The notes beneath the pieces are model-generated. The model had not been told where the DNA came from. It saw nothing but the letters and a program-made list of their open reading frames with translations, and made no database searches. This document shows positions 1 through 6,459 of a stretch of DNA of 6,652 nucleotides, in pieces. The translations under genes were made by a program, and so were the position numbers. Every line of letters starts with the position of its first letter. Position 1 is the first letter of the stretch. The stretch is from contig JBPBPY010000261.1 in assembly GCA_050954505.1 (NCBI GenBank), forward strand, positions 1 to 6,652. The letters are read 5' to 3'. Source of the stretch: JAQGMO01 sp050954505. Lineage in GTDB: Bacteria; Pseudomonadota; Gammaproteobacteria; Burkholderiales; Burkholderiaceae_D.

Positions 1-429
1 CAAAACGCCAGCAACGCTGTACTGGAGATGCTCATCGCCGCCGGCGCCGATTGCCACTGGGCCGATGTCGGCGAATGCAATGCCATCATGGTGGCAGCCG
101 CCCAGGGGCACCTGGCGACGATAAAAATCCTGTTCCAGAGCATGGGCGAAAAGACCGTGCGCGAGAAAATCGATTTATTGAGCGACGCCGACATGAGCGC
201 ATTGATGTACGCCGCACAGAATGGCGAGCTCGAGATGCTCGAACTGCTGCTCAAAGCCGGCGCCAATGTCAATCTGCGCAGCAATGCAGGCTTGAGCGCC
301 GTTGCGCATGCAGCCCGTCACGGCAGGCGCAGCGCAGTGCAGTTGTTGCTCGATGCCGGTGCCGATCCCGATACCGGTGAGGATGCCTTGGACAATACTC
401 CCAAGCCGTTGCCAGCTACAAGCCATTGA
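1..429 (+). CDS. Ankyrin-repeat protein, C-terminal part (5' end outside window)
   Basis: The frame is open from the first base and stops at 427-429, leaving 142 residues of a longer protein. It reads as consecutive ankyrin repeats of about 33 residues. A truncated one (residues 1-20) ends in LIAAGAD. A long one (about 21-60) contains AAAQGHLATIKILF and a few extra residues before the next repeat. A canonical one (62-94) has ALMYAAQNGELEMLELLLKA then GANVN. A final one (95-125) has AVAHAARHG then VQLLLDAGADPD. A short polar, proline-containing tail (126-142) follows. Ankyrin repeats are protein-binding scaffolds, so the partner and biological role cannot be read from this piece. No catalytic domain, signal peptide or membrane segment is visible in this part, but the N-terminus is missing. 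I see no U-tract terminator before the next gene, 146 bp downstream on the same strand, so co-transcription is possible but unproven. Confidence 0.85.
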   Translation, partial: QNASNAVLEMLIAAGADCHWADVGECNAIMVAAAQGHLATIKILFQSMGEKTVREKIDLLSDADMSALMYAAQNGELEMLELLLKAGANVNLRSNAGLSAVAHAARHGRRSAVQLLLDAGADPDTGEDALDNTPKPLPATSH

Positions 430-575
430 AGACTGCGTCGAGGGCCGATGTTTCGCTCACGCCGGTGCAGTGGCGCCTGCGGTCAGCCGGTGATTGAACA
501 AATAAATGGAACCAAACCGCTTGGCCCGCGACAAATGGTCACCACCCGCTCTTCATTCAGTTGAACACTCTTACC

Positions 576-1391
576 ATGGCGATCACGTTTCCTTCTGCCT
601 CTCCCGTCCTGGCGCCCTTGCCGGACGCAGCCGCACGTGAGCGCGCGCCGTCACCCGCGCGCGCGGACAAGCCCAGGCAGCCGATGCCGGGAACCTTCCA
701 GCCTGAAAATCGCGGCCGCGACCTGATCGCCAGGAGCCAATTGCGGCATGAAGACGAAAAAATTGCCGACATGCTTTCCCTGCCTGTGCAAGAGATCAAC
801 AGCGCTTCCCTGCACGCCGACATGGCTGCGTTGGTATTGGAACCAGCGAATCAGCACGTCAAGACTGCTGCGGCAGAAACAATCGCGCCGGCAGCTGACA
901 AACCGCTCATGAAGATTGGAAAGTCCGAGACGATATTCCAGCACGTCAGCGGTGCCGAATTGAAGATGGCCTATGTCACCCATCACGATGACCTCAAGAG
1001 CAAGCTGACCAGCAAAGCCATCGAGAAGTCGGCAAAAAAGAACCAGCCGGCCGCATCCGTGACCTTTCAGAATGCCCTGATGACGCAGAAAAACGGCGCC
1101 CCGGACCGGGCGGTGTTACGCAAGTTGCTGATGGAAAATGATGTTGTCATGCTTGAAAGCAATCTCGGCATCAATGGAGCCGGATTTTCGTACGACCATG
1201 ACCTGTTCCAGGGCAGCCGCGCAAAGGTATTGTTTTTCGAAGGTGGGGCCTATCCCGAAAGCGACGAGACCAAGGCAGTCAAGGAGCAGTTGGGCGATCG
1301 GCTGCTGGCAAGAAACGCCTACCAGCATGCCAAGCTGCGCGAAGCGTTCACGCCTGCTTTCTGGAAGGCGGTCCAGGCCACGGATGAATGA
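576..1391 (+). CDS. Unrecognised 271-residue protein with Ala/Pro-rich N-terminus
   Basis: I do not recognise this protein. From the ATG at 576 it has 271 residues. A TTG at 561 would add five, and an ATG at 684, preceded by a weak AGG at 675-677, would give 235. No start has a good Shine-Dalgarno sequence, so the start is uncertain. About the first 45 residues are rich in Ala, Pro, Ser and Arg and look disordered. The rest is mixed, charged and soluble-looking, with a Lys-rich patch near residues 141-156. The C-terminal third seems the best-folded part (MENDVVMLESNLGINGAGFS, then KVLFFEGGAYPE). I see no membrane segment, classical signal peptide, zinc cluster or nucleotide-binding loop. The frame is coding-like by codon use and ends 133 bp before convergent ubiX. 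Its neighbour is an ankyrin-repeat gene. A disordered N-terminus on a soluble protein would fit a type III-secreted substrate, but that is speculation; no secretion gene is in the window. Confidence 0.7.
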   Translation: MAITFPSASPVLAPLPDAAARERAPSPARADKPRQPMPGTFQPENRGRDLIARSQLRHEDEKIADMLSLPVQEINSASLHADMAALVLEPANQHVKTAAAETIAPAADKPLMKIGKSETIFQHVSGAELKMAYVTHHDDLKSKLTSKAIEKSAKKNQPAASVTFQNALMTQKNGAPDRAVLRKLLMENDVVMLESNLGINGAGFSYDHDLFQGSRAKVLFFEGGAYPESDETKAVKEQLGDRLLARNAYQHAKLREAFTPAFWKAVQATDE

Positions 1392-1524
1392 CCTCGACAC
1401 AGGCACTCAAGAGTCGCCGGCAACAGCCGGAACCAATCACCCGGTCAAACATCGGTAACGCCCTGCAGCAGTGACCTGCCGCGATTCTGCCCCGACTCCA
1501 TTGCGCCACCGCACTGGCTGATCC

Positions 1525-2121
1525 TCACGACTTTTGCTCACCCATGCCGCGCCAGCGCGCATAATCGTCCTCACCCATCAGCCCCAGCTGGTCCAGCGCC
1601 CGGTGCGCGGTATAGTCCACCATCTCGTCGATGCTTTGTGGCCGGGCGTAGAACGCCGGCACCGGCGGCATCACGATTGCCCCCATCTCCGTTGCATAGG
1701 TCATGTTGCGCAAATGCGCCAGCGTCAGCGGCGTCTCGCGCGTGAGCAGCACTAGTTTGCGGCGCTCCTTGAGCGTCACGTCGGCGGCGCGGGCAATCAG
1801 GTTGTCGTTCAATCCCAGCGCAATGGCCGCCAGCGTGCGCATCGAGCACGGCGCCACCAGCATGCCGGCATGGCGAAACGACCCGCTGGCGAGCGTGGCA
1901 CCGACATTGTTGATGTCATGATGTTCGTGCGCCATGGCGGTGACGGCCTTGACGTCGAGACCCAGTTCCTGGCGGATCGTCAGCCAGCCCGATTTCGAGA
2001 CCACCAGGTGCGTCTGCACTTCGCGTTCGCGCAGCAAGCGCAGGATGGCAATGCCGTAGGCCGCGCCGCTGGCGCCGGTGATGGCGACCACCACGCGCGC
2101 GTTGAAGGATGTGCTGCTCAT
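1525..2121 (-). CDS. ubiX: Flavin prenyltransferase UbiX
   Basis: This 198-residue cytosolic enzyme transfers a dimethylallyl group from dimethylallyl phosphate to FMN. The product, prenylated FMN, is the cofactor of UbiD-family decarboxylases, including the ubiquinone-pathway enzyme. The length and whole sequence fit the UbiX/Pad1 family. Seen in order: the N-terminal flavin-binding segment ITGASGAAYG (14-23), the VSKSGW loop (41-46), SGSFRHAGM (79-87), PCSM (91-94), RAADVTLKERRKLVLLTRET (111-130) and PPVPAFYARP (152-161). By the regular 11-residue offset from Pseudomonas UbiX, K118, R128, E129, Y158 and R174 correspond to its catalytic and phosphate-binding residues K129, R139, E140, Y169 and R185. 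The start is supported by AAGGAA six bases upstream. katG lies upstream on the same strand across 75 bp, but a strong terminator lies between them, so ubiX probably does not depend on katG. No ubiD is in the window, so its decarboxylase partner must be encoded elsewhere. Confidence 0.96.
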   Translation of the reverse strand: MSSTSFNARVVVAITGASGAAYGIAILRLLREREVQTHLVVSKSGWLTIRQELGLDVKAVTAMAHEHHDINNVGATLASGSFRHAGMLVAPCSMRTLAAIALGLNDNLIARAADVTLKERRKLVLLTRETPLTLAHLRNMTYATEMGAIVMPPVPAFYARPQSIDEMVDYTAHRALDQLGLMGEDDYARWRGMGEQKS

Positions 2122-2127
2122 TGATTA

Positions 2128-2133
2128 TTCCTT
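2128..2133 (-). promoter_or_regulatory. Ribosome-binding site of ubiX
   Basis: On the minus strand this reads AAGGAA, six bases before the ATG at 2121. It fixes the ubiX start. It lies only six bases beyond the end of the T-tract of the katG terminator. Confidence 0.75.
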
Positions 2134-2139
2134 GCCATG

Positions 2140-2168
2140 AAAAACGGCGAATCGGGAAGATTCGCCGT
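2140..2168 (-). terminator. Rho-independent terminator of katG
   Basis: A perfect 10-bp stem (ACGGCGAATC at 2144-2153 pairing with GATTCGCCGT at 2159-2168) encloses a five-base loop at 2154-2158. On the minus strand the stem runs straight into TTTTT (2144-2140, the first T being the last stem base). It starts 28 bases after the katG stop codon. In orientation, stem strength and T-tract it is a textbook intrinsic terminator for katG. On the plus strand no T-tract follows, so it is not bidirectional. It ends 18 bases before the ubiX start codon. Confidence 0.88.
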
Positions 2169-2196
2169 CAGGGTACAACGCAAAAAAGCATCAAAC

Positions 2197-4473
2197 TCAA
2201 ACCAGATCGAAGCGCCCCAGGTTCATCACCTTGTCCCATGCAGCGACAAAGTCATGCACAAACTTTTCCTGCGCATCGGTGCTGGCATACACTTCGGCAA
2301 TGGCGCGCAACTGCGCTTGCGAGCCAAACAGCAGATCGATGCGTGAACCGCTCCACTTCACCGCGCCAGTGTTCCGGTCACGTCCCTCGAAGCGGTCCTT
2401 GGTGGGCGACACCGAAGACCATTGGGTATTCATGTCGAGCAAGTTGACGAAAAAGTCGTTGCTCAAGGAACCTGGCCGGTCGGTCAACACGCCCTGGCTG
2501 GTCTGGCCGACATTGGTGTTGAGCATGCGCAGCCCGCCAATCAGCACCGTCATTTCCGGCGCCGTCAAGGTCAGCAGCTGGGCGCGGTCGATCAGCAGCG
2601 CTTCGGCAGGTACGCTGTACTGCGACTTGAGGTAGTTACGGAAACCGTCAGCGACCGGCTCGAGTGCCTCGAAGGAAACCACATCGGTCTGATCCTGGCT
2701 GGCGTCGGTGCGGCCCGGAGCGAACGGCACCGTCACCGGCGTGCCGGCATTTCTGGCGGCCTGCTCCACCGCGGCGCAACCTGCCAGCACGATCAGGTCG
2801 GCCAGCGACACCTTCTTGCCGTCGGCCTGGGCGCCATTGAAATCGGACTGGATGCCTTCGAGCGTCTTGAGCACACCAGCCAGTTTTTCCGGCTGGTTGA
2901 CTGCCCAATCCTTTTGCGGCGCCAGGCGAATGCGCGCACCGTTGGCGCCACCGCGCTTGTCCGAACCGCGATAGGTCGACGCCGATGCCCAGGCGGTGGA
3001 AACCAGTTGCGAGATCGGCAGGCCCGAGGCCAGGATCTTCGACTTCAACGCGGCGATATCGGCAGCACCGACCAGCGCATGATCGACCTTGGGAACCGGA
3101 TCTTGCCAGATCAATTCCTCGGCCGGCACTTCCGGTCCCAGATAGCGGGCACGCGGACCCATGTCGCGATGGGTCAGCTTGAACCAGGCGCGGGAAAAGG
3201 CATCGGCAAATTCTGCCGGGTTGGCGTGAAAGCGCCGCGAAATCTTTTCATATTCCGGGTCCAGCCGCAGCGCCAGGTCGGAGGTCAGCATGGTGGGCGG
3301 ATGGCGTTTGCTGTCGTCATGGGCATCGGGCACGAGATTATCCCCTGAGCCGTTTTTCGGCGTCCATTGATGGGCGCCAGCCGGGCTTTTGGTCAGTTCC
3401 CACTCGAAACCGAACAGGTTGTCGAAATAGTTGTTGCTCCATTGCGTAGGCGTTTGCGACCAGGTCACTTCGAGGCCGCTGGTGATGGCATCCTTGCCTA
3501 CACTAGTGCCGAAATTGTTTTGCCAGCCAAAGCCCTGGTGTTCGAGATCGGCACCTTCCGGTTCGCGGCCGACATTGTCGGCAGGGCCGGCGCCGTGGGT
3601 CTTGCCGAAGGTGTGGCCGCCGGCGATCAGAGCCACGGTCTCTTCATCGTTCATTGCCATGCGGGCAAAGGTCTCGCGGATGTCGCGCGCCGAACCGAGG
3701 GGATCGGGATTGCCTTCCGGTCCTTCCGGATTCACATAGATAAGACCCATCTGCACCGCGGCAAGCGGATTTTCCAGGTTGCGTTCACCACCCAGCGTGC
3801 GGTCGTGTTCCTTGCCATGCATGTCGGCGTCGGCGGTGATCTCGCCGGCCGTGGTGCCGGGTTCGCCCTTGGCATAACGCACGTCGCCGCCCAGCCAGGT
3901 CGTCTCGTTGCCCCAGTGGACGTCCTGGTCCGGTTCCCACACATCTTCACGGCCACCGGCGAAACCGAAGGTCTTGAAGCCCATGGTTTCCAGCGCCACG
4001 TTCCCGGTCAGGATGATCAGGTCGGCCCAGGAAATCTTGCGGCCATATTTCTGCTTGACTGGCCAGATCAGTCTCCTGGCCTTGTCCAGGCTGACGTTGT
4101 CGGGCCAGCTGTTGAGCGGGGCAAAACGCTGCTGGCCCCGGCCGGCGCCGCCACGTCCATCGCCGATGCGGTAGGTGCCGGCGCTATGCCAGGCCATGCG
4201 AATGAACAGCGGGCCGTAGTGGCCGAAGTCAGCCGGCCACCAGTCCTTGGAATCGGTCATCACGGCAGCCAGGTCGCGCTTGACGGCAGCAAGGTCGAGG
4301 CTCTTGAATGCTTCGGCATAATTGAAGTCGCCATCCATCGGATTGGACTTCGAGGAATGCTGGGCCAGCAGGTCCAGGCGCAATTGTTTGGGCCACCAGT
4401 CACGATTGGTGGTGCCGCCGCCGGCGGCGTGATTGAACGGACACTTCGGCGCTTCGGATAGGATATCTGACAT
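2197..4473 (-). CDS. katG: Catalase-peroxidase KatG
   Basis: This 758-residue haem b enzyme breaks down H2O2 by catalase and peroxidase activities and protects the cytoplasm from peroxide. There is no signal peptide. The length is normal for the bacterial two-domain family. The active N-terminal domain (about 1-435) holds the distal site R92, W95, H96 (IRMAWHSAGTYR), channel D125, and proximal H287 (AGGHTFGKTHG) with W338 and D399. W95, Y246 (GLIYVNPEGP) and M272 (RMAMND) match the Trp-Tyr-Met cross-link required for catalase activity. R436 (THRDMGP) is the likely mobile arginine. S332 matches Ser315 of the M. tuberculosis enzyme, so the isoniazid-relevant position is wild type. The C-terminal domain (about 440-758) is the usual haem-less duplicate: A496 and L648 stand where the distal and proximal histidines would be. 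The start is supported by AGGAG eight bases upstream. The gene is flanked by its own promoter candidate and terminator, so it is probably monocistronic. Relatives are often under OxyR, but I see no clear OxyR site. Confidence 0.98.
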   Translation of the reverse strand: MSDILSEAPKCPFNHAAGGGTTNRDWWPKQLRLDLLAQHSSKSNPMDGDFNYAEAFKSLDLAAVKRDLAAVMTDSKDWWPADFGHYGPLFIRMAWHSAGTYRIGDGRGGAGRGQQRFAPLNSWPDNVSLDKARRLIWPVKQKYGRKISWADLIILTGNVALETMGFKTFGFAGGREDVWEPDQDVHWGNETTWLGGDVRYAKGEPGTTAGEITADADMHGKEHDRTLGGERNLENPLAAVQMGLIYVNPEGPEGNPDPLGSARDIRETFARMAMNDEETVALIAGGHTFGKTHGAGPADNVGREPEGADLEHQGFGWQNNFGTSVGKDAITSGLEVTWSQTPTQWSNNYFDNLFGFEWELTKSPAGAHQWTPKNGSGDNLVPDAHDDSKRHPPTMLTSDLALRLDPEYEKISRRFHANPAEFADAFSRAWFKLTHRDMGPRARYLGPEVPAEELIWQDPVPKVDHALVGAADIAALKSKILASGLPISQLVSTAWASASTYRGSDKRGGANGARIRLAPQKDWAVNQPEKLAGVLKTLEGIQSDFNGAQADGKKVSLADLIVLAGCAAVEQAARNAGTPVTVPFAPGRTDASQDQTDVVSFEALEPVADGFRNYLKSQYSVPAEALLIDRAQLLTLTAPEMTVLIGGLRMLNTNVGQTSQGVLTDRPGSLSNDFFVNLLDMNTQWSSVSPTKDRFEGRDRNTGAVKWSGSRIDLLFGSQAQLRAIAEVYASTDAQEKFVHDFVAAWDKVMNLGRFDLV

Positions 4474-4481
4474 TGTTCGGT

Positions 4482-4486
4482 CTCCT
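4482..4486 (-). promoter_or_regulatory. Ribosome-binding site of katG
   Basis: The minus strand reads AGGAG, eight bases before the ATG at 4473. It supports this start for KatG. Confidence 0.8.
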
Positions 4487-4495
4487 GTGACAACG

Positions 4496-4519
4496 CATCC
4501 GGCATGGTTTGCCCGGATG
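4496..4519 (-). repeat. Inverted repeat in the katG leader
   Basis: CATCCGG (4496-4502) pairs with CCGGATG (4513-4519). Inner bases GCA/TGC extend the stem to nine pairs with one bulged C and a five-base loop (4505-4509). It lies between the predicted katG transcription start and its ribosome-binding site, so the katG mRNA leader could fold here. No T-tract follows on either strand, so it is not a normal terminator. It could equally be a protein-binding palindrome. Confidence 0.5.
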
Positions 4520-4538
4520 GGGTTTTGATGAGTTGTAA

Positions 4539-4567
4539 ATCATATCACCATGGATATTTGTCATGAA
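4539..4567 (-). promoter_or_regulatory. Candidate katG promoter
   Basis: On the minus strand, TATGAT (4544-4539) is a five-of-six match to the sigma-70 -10 box. Seventeen bases upstream, TTCATG (4567-4562) is a poor -35 box with three of six matching. A strong -10 with a weak -35 is common at activator-dependent promoters, which would suit a peroxide-induced gene. The implied start near 4532 leaves a leader of about 58 bases. An imperfect palindrome, ATATC (4542-4546) with GATAT (4553-4557), falls mostly inside the spacer. The prediction is by eye. Confidence 0.5.
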
Positions 4568-4878
4568 ATTGCATTTTCCGATGCATTCCAGAGCCAAAAG
4601 CTAAGCGTGCCGGACGAGTTGAATGCGTATGCGAATCCAGGAGCGTGCTCGCGTGCACGACCAGGAAAATGCAGGAGCAGTTGACGCAGCACCCGCATCG
4701 GAAGGTACATCGGCAACCGGATCGGCAGATTGCTGCGGCAATTGCAGCAGCCGGCAGAAAGACAAATCCGCAGGCAGCAGTGGTTTCAAAAGGGTGCGCA
4801 CAAAGGTGCCGTCGGCAGCGATCCGGCATCGGTGTTATCGTTGTTATCCATGCAAGGAAAAACACGCCCTTTCGAACA
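4568..4878. other. Central part of the katG-citA divergent intergenic region
   Basis: No gene is supported here. A plus-strand frame open from 4645 runs into citA, but its first 114 codons encode Arg/Gln/Ala-rich sequence unlike any transporter N-terminus, so I treat it as non-coding. The stretch contains two TGCATT copies (4570-4575, 4582-4587), three ATCGG units 12 bp apart (4696-4725), a weak TGCTGC/GCAGCA hairpin near 4731-4749, and two GTTATC copies (4834-4839, 4843-4848). I could not identify a convincing sigma-70 promoter for citA, although it should lie in this region. Confidence 0.5.
4696..4731. repeat. Three 12-bp direct repeats with an ATCGG core
   Basis: CATCGG at 4696, CATCGG at 4708 and GATCGG at 4720 are spaced exactly 12 bp apart, each followed by six less conserved bases. 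A further CATCGG occurs alone at 4827-4832. The array lies between divergent katG and citA and could be a regulator-binding array, or chance in GC-rich DNA. Confidence 0.35.
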
Positions 4879-4917
4879 CCGCTGCAGGCGCTGCGGCACC
4901 TGCAGCGCCTGCAGCGG
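4879..4917. repeat. Perfect 16-bp inverted repeat upstream of citA
   Basis: The 16 bases at 4879-4894 are the exact reverse complement of 4902-4917, with a seven-base loop GGCACCT (4895-4901). The arms contain CTGCAG and GGCGCTGC motifs; CTGCAG itself occurs at 4882, 4900 and 4909. The element lies 69 bp before the citA start. No T-tract follows on either strand, so it does not look like an intrinsic terminator. It may be a very stable hairpin in the citA mRNA leader, an extragenic palindromic element, or an operator. Confidence 0.8.
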
Positions 4918-4974
4918 CCAGCCTGCCGGGCGCCATCAACACGGTGTGTTTTCCTATTCCCTCCTTTTCATTCC

Positions 4975-4978
4975 CAGG
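4975..4978 (+). promoter_or_regulatory. Weak ribosome-binding site of citA
   Basis: CAGG lies eight bases before the ATG at 4987 and is the only purine-rich match near that start. It is preceded by a pyrimidine-rich stretch (about 4949-4975). It is weak, but it supports 4987 over the in-frame codon at 4645. Confidence 0.4.
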
Positions 4979-4986
4979 TTTCATTC

Positions 4987-6336
4987 ATGAATTTCACTCC
5001 GCAGTCCACGGCTCCCAGTTCCGCAGCACATCCCGTTGCACCACCATCGAAAGCCGCCACCGTGATTCGCGTCACCAGCGGCAATTTCATGGAAATGTTC
5101 GATTTCTTCCTGTTCGGTTTCTACGCCACCTACATCGCCAAGACCTTCTTCCCAGCCGGCGATGACTTTGCTTCGCTGATGCTGACGTTCATGACCTTCG
5201 GCGCCGGCTTCCTGATGCGTCCGCTGGGCGCCATCATTTTGGGCGCCTACATCGACCGCGTCGGCCGCCGCAAGGGCTTGATCGCCACGCTGATGCTCAT
5301 GGCCACCGGCACCATCCTGATCGCCTGCGTGCCCTCGTTTGCCACCATTGGCTACGCCGCACCGGCACTGGTCTTGATCGGCCGACTTCTGCAGGGCTTT
5401 TCCGCCGGCGTGGAACTCGGCGGTGTCTCGGTCTACCTGGCAGAAATGGCCACGCCGGGACACAAGGGTTTCTATGTCAGCTGGCAGTCGGCCAGCCAGC
5501 AGGTTGCCATCATCGTTGCAGCCGCACTTGGCTATGGCTTGAATGTCGCCATGGCGCCGGCACAGATCGAGGGCTGGGCCTGGCGCATTCCCTTCCTGAT
5601 CGGCTGCATGATCGTGCCGGTGCTGTTCGTGCTGCGCCGCTCGCTGCAGGAAACCGAGGAATTCAAGGCGCGCACCAACCGTCCCGACATCCGCACCATC
5701 TTCCGCTCGATGGTGAACAACTGGCTGCTGGTTGTCACCGGCATGATGCTGGTGTCGATGACCACGGTGTCGTTCTATCTCATCACCGTCTACACCCCGA
5801 CCTTTGGCAAGACCGTCCTGCATTTGAGCACCACCGACGCGCTGATGGTCACGCTGTGCGTGGGTATTTCGAACTTCATCTGGCTGCCCTTGATGGGTGC
5901 CTTGTCCGACAAGATCGGCCGCAAGCCGATCCTGGTGTTTTTCAGCCTCATGGCCATGCTGACTTCCTACCCGGTCATGGCCTGGCTGGTGGCAGCGCCA
6001 AGCTTTTCCCACATGCTGGTGGTGCTGCTGTGGCTGTCCTTCCTGTATTCGGGCTACAACGGTGCCATGGTGGTGGCGCTGACGGAGGTCATGCCGGTGG
6101 AAGTGCGCACGGTGGGGTTTTCACTGGCCTACAGCCTGGCCACTGCCATCTTTGGCGGCTTCACGCCGGCGATCGCCACTTCGCTCATTGCCGCCACCCA
6201 CAACAAGGCTGCGCCCGGCATGTGGCTGACGTTCGCGGCAATTTGCGGACTATGTGCAACGCTGGTGCTGTACCGCTCGAAGGCGCGCGGCAAACCTGGC
6301 ACTGCTGCCCATGCCGGCGCTGCCGTGCTGAACTGA
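4987..6336 (+). CDS. citA: Citrate:proton symporter, MHS family of the MFS (CitA-like)
   Basis: This 449-residue inner-membrane carrier most likely brings in citrate with protons. It closely resembles enterobacterial CitA as I recall it, sharing blocks such as RVTSGNF then FDFFLFGFYATYIAKTFFP (28-56), RLLQGFSAGVELGGVSVYLA (133-152), WQSASQQVAI (166-175), VLRRSLQETE (215-224) and ISNFIWLP (294-301). Twelve membrane segments can be seen, from about 33-52 to 411-429. The two MFS loop motifs are GAYIDRVGRRKG (86-97) and GALSDKIGRKP (304-314), one per half. A Pro/Ala-rich cytoplasmic tail of about 25 residues precedes the first segment. The start at 4987 gives the usual family length; an upstream in-frame codon at 4645 would add 114 unlikely residues. 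It is divergent from katG, and no citrate sensor kinase, tcu genes or LysR regulator are in the window. Tricarballylate or another tricarboxylate is an alternative substrate, since TcuC is a close relative. Confidence 0.93.
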   Translation: MNFTPQSTAPSSAAHPVAPPSKAATVIRVTSGNFMEMFDFFLFGFYATYIAKTFFPAGDDFASLMLTFMTFGAGFLMRPLGAIILGAYIDRVGRRKGLIATLMLMATGTILIACVPSFATIGYAAPALVLIGRLLQGFSAGVELGGVSVYLAEMATPGHKGFYVSWQSASQQVAIIVAAALGYGLNVAMAPAQIEGWAWRIPFLIGCMIVPVLFVLRRSLQETEEFKARTNRPDIRTIFRSMVNNWLLVVTGMMLVSMTTVSFYLITVYTPTFGKTVLHLSTTDALMVTLCVGISNFIWLPLMGALSDKIGRKPILVFFSLMAMLTSYPVMAWLVAAPSFSHMLVVLLWLSFLYSGYNGAMVVALTEVMPVEVRTVGFSLAYSLATAIFGGFTPAIATSLIAATHNKAAPGMWLTFAAICGLCATLVLYRSKARGKPGTAAHAGAAVLN

Positions 6337-6343
6337 TGCGTTG

Positions 6344-6428
6344 CAGGCGCGCCGTGCTGCGACGCCGCCGGCACCCCTGCGCACTTGCACATCCGCACGG
6401 CGCCTGGGCAGCAAAAAGGTCCAGGCGC
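6344..6428. repeat. Overlapping alternative hairpins downstream of citA
   Basis: The bases GCGCCTG at 6400-6406 can pair two ways. With flanking GCACG (6395-6399) they match CAGGCGC and CGTGC upstream (6344-6350 and 6353-6357, two bases bulged). Extended by one base to 6407, they match CCAGGCGC downstream (6421-6428) in an 8-bp perfect stem with a 13-base loop. The pairings exclude each other. Neither stem is followed by a T-tract, so a Rho-independent terminator for citA is not evident. The stretch from 6337 to 6459 otherwise shows nothing I can name. Confidence 0.45.
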
Positions 6429-6459
6429 TCATGCCAAAGACCGTTACAAGCATTGCGGT

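Noticed and set aside
430..575. Promoter or hrp-type (TTCG-N16-TTCG) box before the unrecognised gene
   Set aside because: One TTCG occurs at 451-454 but there is no second copy at the required distance. The AT-rich patch near 494-515 has no paired -35 and -10 boxes.
1417..1430. CCGGC-AACA-GCCGG hairpin between the unrecognised gene and ubiX as a terminator
   Set aside because: The stem is only five pairs and no T-tract follows on either strand, so I did not call a terminator. The convergent gap shows no other clear signal.
3367..4461. Long open plus-strand frame (364 codons) opposite katG
   Set aside because: It is exactly antisense to well-conserved katG sequence. GC-rich coding DNA with strong third-position bias routinely leaves such antisense frames open. 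Its translation has no recognisable domain.
1..4473. An ankyrin-catalase pair like the ankB-katB arrangement known from Pseudomonas
   Set aside because: The ankyrin gene and katG are on opposite strands, separated by two other genes. The catalase is KatG, not the monofunctional KatB type. There is no operon.
4530..4600. OxyR binding site upstream of katG
   Set aside because: I looked for the ATAG-N7-CTAT pattern. The nearest symmetric sequence (ATAT-N8-ATAT) has the wrong spacing and lacks the G/C positions.
4645..4986. Upstream in-frame extension of citA (114 extra codons)
   Set aside because: The translated segment is Arg/Gln/Ala-rich and unlike CitA N-termini, it spans the perfect inverted repeat, and the ATG at 4987 gives the standard family length.
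4981..6012. Minus-strand open frame opposite citA
   Set aside because: It is antisense to a clear membrane protein, and its Gln/His/Gly/Asp-rich translation is the usual complement of hydrophobic codons.
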